Shown here in pieces: positions 61,901 through 64,000 of a DNA stretch of 64,000 bases. The notes beneath the pieces were generated by a model. The model was not told the origin of the DNA. It was given only the letters and a program-made list of their open reading frames with translations, and ran no database searches. The translations under genes were made by a program, and so were the position numbers. The DNA comes from Enterococcus sp. 9E7_DIV0242. GTDB taxonomy: Bacteria > Bacillota > Bacilli > Lactobacillales > Enterococcaceae. The first letter of the stretch is position 1; the number at the start of each line of letters is the position of its first letter. The stretch lies in NCBI RefSeq assembly GCF_002140975.2, contig NZ_CP147247.1, forward strand, positions 4,205,001-4,269,000, read 5' to 3'.

Positions 61901-64000
61901 ATGAAGATTACAAAGGAACAGTTTAAAAAGGATTTTAAGCGACGTGTGCGAGAAAAATTTGCCAATGAGGTGGAGGAATCTTCAAGCGATGAACTATTCG
62001 CCTCACTGGGATCCGTGATTCAAGCATACTATTCGAATGCTTGGAAGGACACTCGTAAGGATACTCGTGCCTCGCAATGTAAGCAGGCCTATTATTTTTC
62101 GATCGAATTTTTACCTGGTAAAATGCTGAAAAGCAATTTACTGAATATGGGGTTGCTGGATACTGTTCGTGACAGCTTAAAGGAAATGAATATCGATCTG
62201 GAAGAGCTTTGCAACGTAGAGAAGGATATGGCGTTGGGAAACGGTGGACTTGGTCGTCTGGCTTCCTGTTTCATGGACTCTATTGCTTCTTGCGGATTAC
62301 CGGGAAACGGGAATGGGATTCGCTACGATTATGGTCTATTTAAGCAGAAATTTGTTGATGGCAATCAAGTAGAACTGCCAGACGAATGGCTTCGTGAAGG
62401 GAATGTCTGGGAAGTCCGTAAAGCCAGCAAGGCTGTTAATGTGAATTACGGCGGACATGTCTACCTAAAAGAAAATGAACGTGGGCAACTGAAGCCAGTC
62501 TATGAAAACCAGCAGGTTCTGAGAGCTGTTCCATATGATACCGGAATGCTGGGCTACCATAATAATATGGTGAATACCTTGCGACTCTGGTCAGCTGAGA
62601 TTCCTGAATTTGAAGAGAACAGATATCAGAGTATTGAAGAACGTCGAGATTTTCGTGATTTGACCTCAGTACTTTATCCGGATGATTCCAATTATGAAGG
62701 ACGTTTGATGCGTTTGGTTCAGGAATACTTTTTTGTTTCAGCAGGAATTCAAAGCATCATTCTATCACAGAAAAAAACAGGTGTTGCCATGCTTGATTTG
62801 GCGAATTATGTGGCTATCCATATCAATGATACCCATCCAGCGCTGTGTGTTGCAGAAATGATGCGTATTCTGGTTGATGAAGAAGACTTAAGTTGGGAAA
62901 AAGCCTGGAATGTTACTGTTAAAACAATGAGCTATACCAACCATACGATCATGGCAGAAGCTCTGGAGAAATGGCCGGTATCTATGTTGCAGGAAGTTAT
63001 CCCGAGACTGTATCAGATTATTGAAGAAATCGATCGTCGCTTTGTAGAGGAAATGTCCTTATTGGTTGATTCCGAGCTCGTTGAACGGACAAGAATCATT
63101 AAAGACGGCCAAGTACATATGGCACATTTGGCAATTATTGGCAGCCACAGTACAAATGGCGTAGCGAAGCTTCATTCGGATTTGTTGAAAGGTGTTGTCC
63201 TTCATGATTTCTATCTGCTTTATCCGGAACGGTTTAACAACAAGACGAATGGTATTGCTCAAAGACGTTGGCTGCAACTAGCGAATGAACCTTTGGCCAA
63301 TCTCCTGGATCAGACGATTGGCACATCATGGCGGAAAGAAGCCAATGATCTGCATTTATTGATGAACTATAAGGATGATTCAAAAGTATTGCAACAGATA
63401 GCAGATACTAAATATACGAATAAAGTACGATTGGCAGAGTATATTCTCAAAACAACGGGAATTGACGTTTCACCGGATGCGATATTTGATGTTCAGATTA
63501 AACGACTTCATGCGTATAAGCGGCAGCTGTTAAACCTGCTGCATATTCTAAAACTGTATTTTGAATTGAAGGATAATCCGGAAGCTGACATTTATCCGCG
63601 TGTCTTCATTTTTGGTGCAAAAGCCGCACCAAGCTATACGTATGCAAAGCACATTATTAAATGTATCAATGAAGTAGCTAACATGATCAACGCTGATGAA
63701 GCGATACAAGGAAAGTTAAAAATAGTCTTTTTGGAAAACTACAATGTTTCCTTGGCAGAACTGATTATTCCGGCAGCAGATGTCAGTGAACAGATATCAC
63801 TAGCTTCTAAAGAAGCATCTGGAACTAGCAATATGAAATTAATGCTAGATGGGGCAGTGACGATTGCAACACTTGACGGAGCTAATATTGAGATTCGAGA
63901 TATTGTTGGAGATGACAATATAGCCATTTTTGGTTTGACTGAAGAAGAAGTGTATCGTTATTATGAAACACAAAACTATTCAGCGCTAAAAATTTATGAG
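61901..64000 (+). CDS. glgP: Glycogen phosphorylase, 3' end outside window
   Basis: The first 700 residues of a glycogen/starch phosphorylase, which releases glucose-1-phosphate from glycogen. The frame is open to base 64000. The N-terminal YYFSIEFLPGKMLKSNL, GNGGLGRLA and KQKFVDGNQVELPDEW segments match; the pyridoxal phosphate lysine is Lys646 in ASGTSNMKLMLDG. ATG 61901 is preceded by GGGAG at 10 bases. About 100 C-terminal residues are missing. Last visible gene of the operon. Confidence 0.95.
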   Translation, partial: MKITKEQFKKDFKRRVREKFANEVEESSSDELFASLGSVIQAYYSNAWKDTRKDTRASQCKQAYYFSIEFLPGKMLKSNLLNMGLLDTVRDSLKEMNIDLEELCNVEKDMALGNGGLGRLASCFMDSIASCGLPGNGNGIRYDYGLFKQKFVDGNQVELPDEWLREGNVWEVRKASKAVNVNYGGHVYLKENERGQLKPVYENQQVLRAVPYDTGMLGYHNNMVNTLRLWSAEIPEFEENRYQSIEERRDFRDLTSVLYPDDSNYEGRLMRLVQEYFFVSAGIQSIILSQKKTGVAMLDLANYVAIHINDTHPALCVAEMMRILVDEEDLSWEKAWNVTVKTMSYTNHTIMAEALEKWPVSMLQEVIPRLYQIIEEIDRRFVEEMSLLVDSELVERTRIIKDGQVHMAHLAIIGSHSTNGVAKLHSDLLKGVVLHDFYLLYPERFNNKTNGIAQRRWLQLANEPLANLLDQTIGTSWRKEANDLHLLMNYKDDSKVLQQIADTKYTNKVRLAEYILKTTGIDVSPDAIFDVQIKRLHAYKRQLLNLLHILKLYFELKDNPEADIYPRVFIFGAKAAPSYTYAKHIIKCINEVANMINADEAIQGKLKIVFLENYNVSLAELIIPAADVSEQISLASKEASGTSNMKLMLDGAVTIATLDGANIEIRDIVGDDNIAIFGLTEEEVYRYYETQNYSALKIYE

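Noticed and set aside
1..64000. tRNA, rRNA, CRISPR array, transposase, integrase
   Set aside because: I looked for these and found none that could be supported.

Overview
The window is one contiguous piece of a low-GC Firmicutes chromosome, almost certainly an Enterococcus other than the best-known species. The evidence is the gene content and order: the mecA-coiA-pepF-spxH-relQ-nadK-rluD block, separate coaB and coaC genes, ECF-type QueT and PanT, a FemX-type branching enzyme, and potABCD led by an Xre-cupin gene. T-box and preQ1 leaders, AAAGGAGG-type ribosome sites and a cre box also fit. I see no tRNA, rRNA, CRISPR array, intact transposase or integrase.

Regions. 1-9.4 kb: competence and stress housekeeping (mecA 3' part, coiA, pepF, spxH, a CYTH protein), then a relQ-nadK-rluD-mgtE operon. 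9.4-21.4 kb: cutC, rlmA, a candidate small RNA, trmL, two related lipoproteins, a flavoprotein oxidoreductase, a phosphoglycerate mutase-like phosphatase, recD2, a lipid kinase and three GNAT genes. 21.4-26.1 kb: a PLDc_N/ABC exporter operon behind a long palindrome, a membrane-anchored Xre regulator, and a divergent MerR locus controlling an unknown protein and a TetR-like protein. 26.1-30.9 kb: tandem T-boxes, metNIQ and an M20 amidohydrolase. 30.9-40.8 kb: usp, a lipoprotein/TetR pair, AraC plus a VOC protein, preQ1-queT, femX, panT-coaC-coaB and a YhdH-type reductase. 41-45.4 kb: Xre-cupin plus potABCD. 45.4-48.1 kb: an AT-rich island with decayed peptide repeats and a two-gene cassette, an unrecognised protein followed by an Xre-ImmA/IrrE fusion. 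48.3-52.2 kb: a GntR-regulated beta-glucoside PTS locus. 52.6-55.1 kb: an ABC exporter with PadR and DUF1048 proteins. 55.5-64 kb: the glycogen operon glgBCDAP, with glgP running off the end.

How the genes work together. Several transport loci carry their own sensor: uncharged-tRNA sensing for methionine uptake, preQ1 sensing for queuosine-precursor uptake, a GntR repressor with matching sites at both of its promoters, and PadR and MerR circuits with clear dyads. Glycogen synthesis and breakdown form one transcription unit with a cre box at the promoter, and glgC seems to be translated by coupling to a short upstream peptide.

Intergenic space holds at least five members of a repeat family with GGTTGGGACAGAAG-type ends, usually followed by a terminator hairpin. 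The strongest candidates for something undescribed are the small RNA before trmL, the MerR/unknown/TetR locus, the 46-48 kb cassette, the glgC leader peptide and the repeat family. All family assignments are from reading the sequence; no database search was run.
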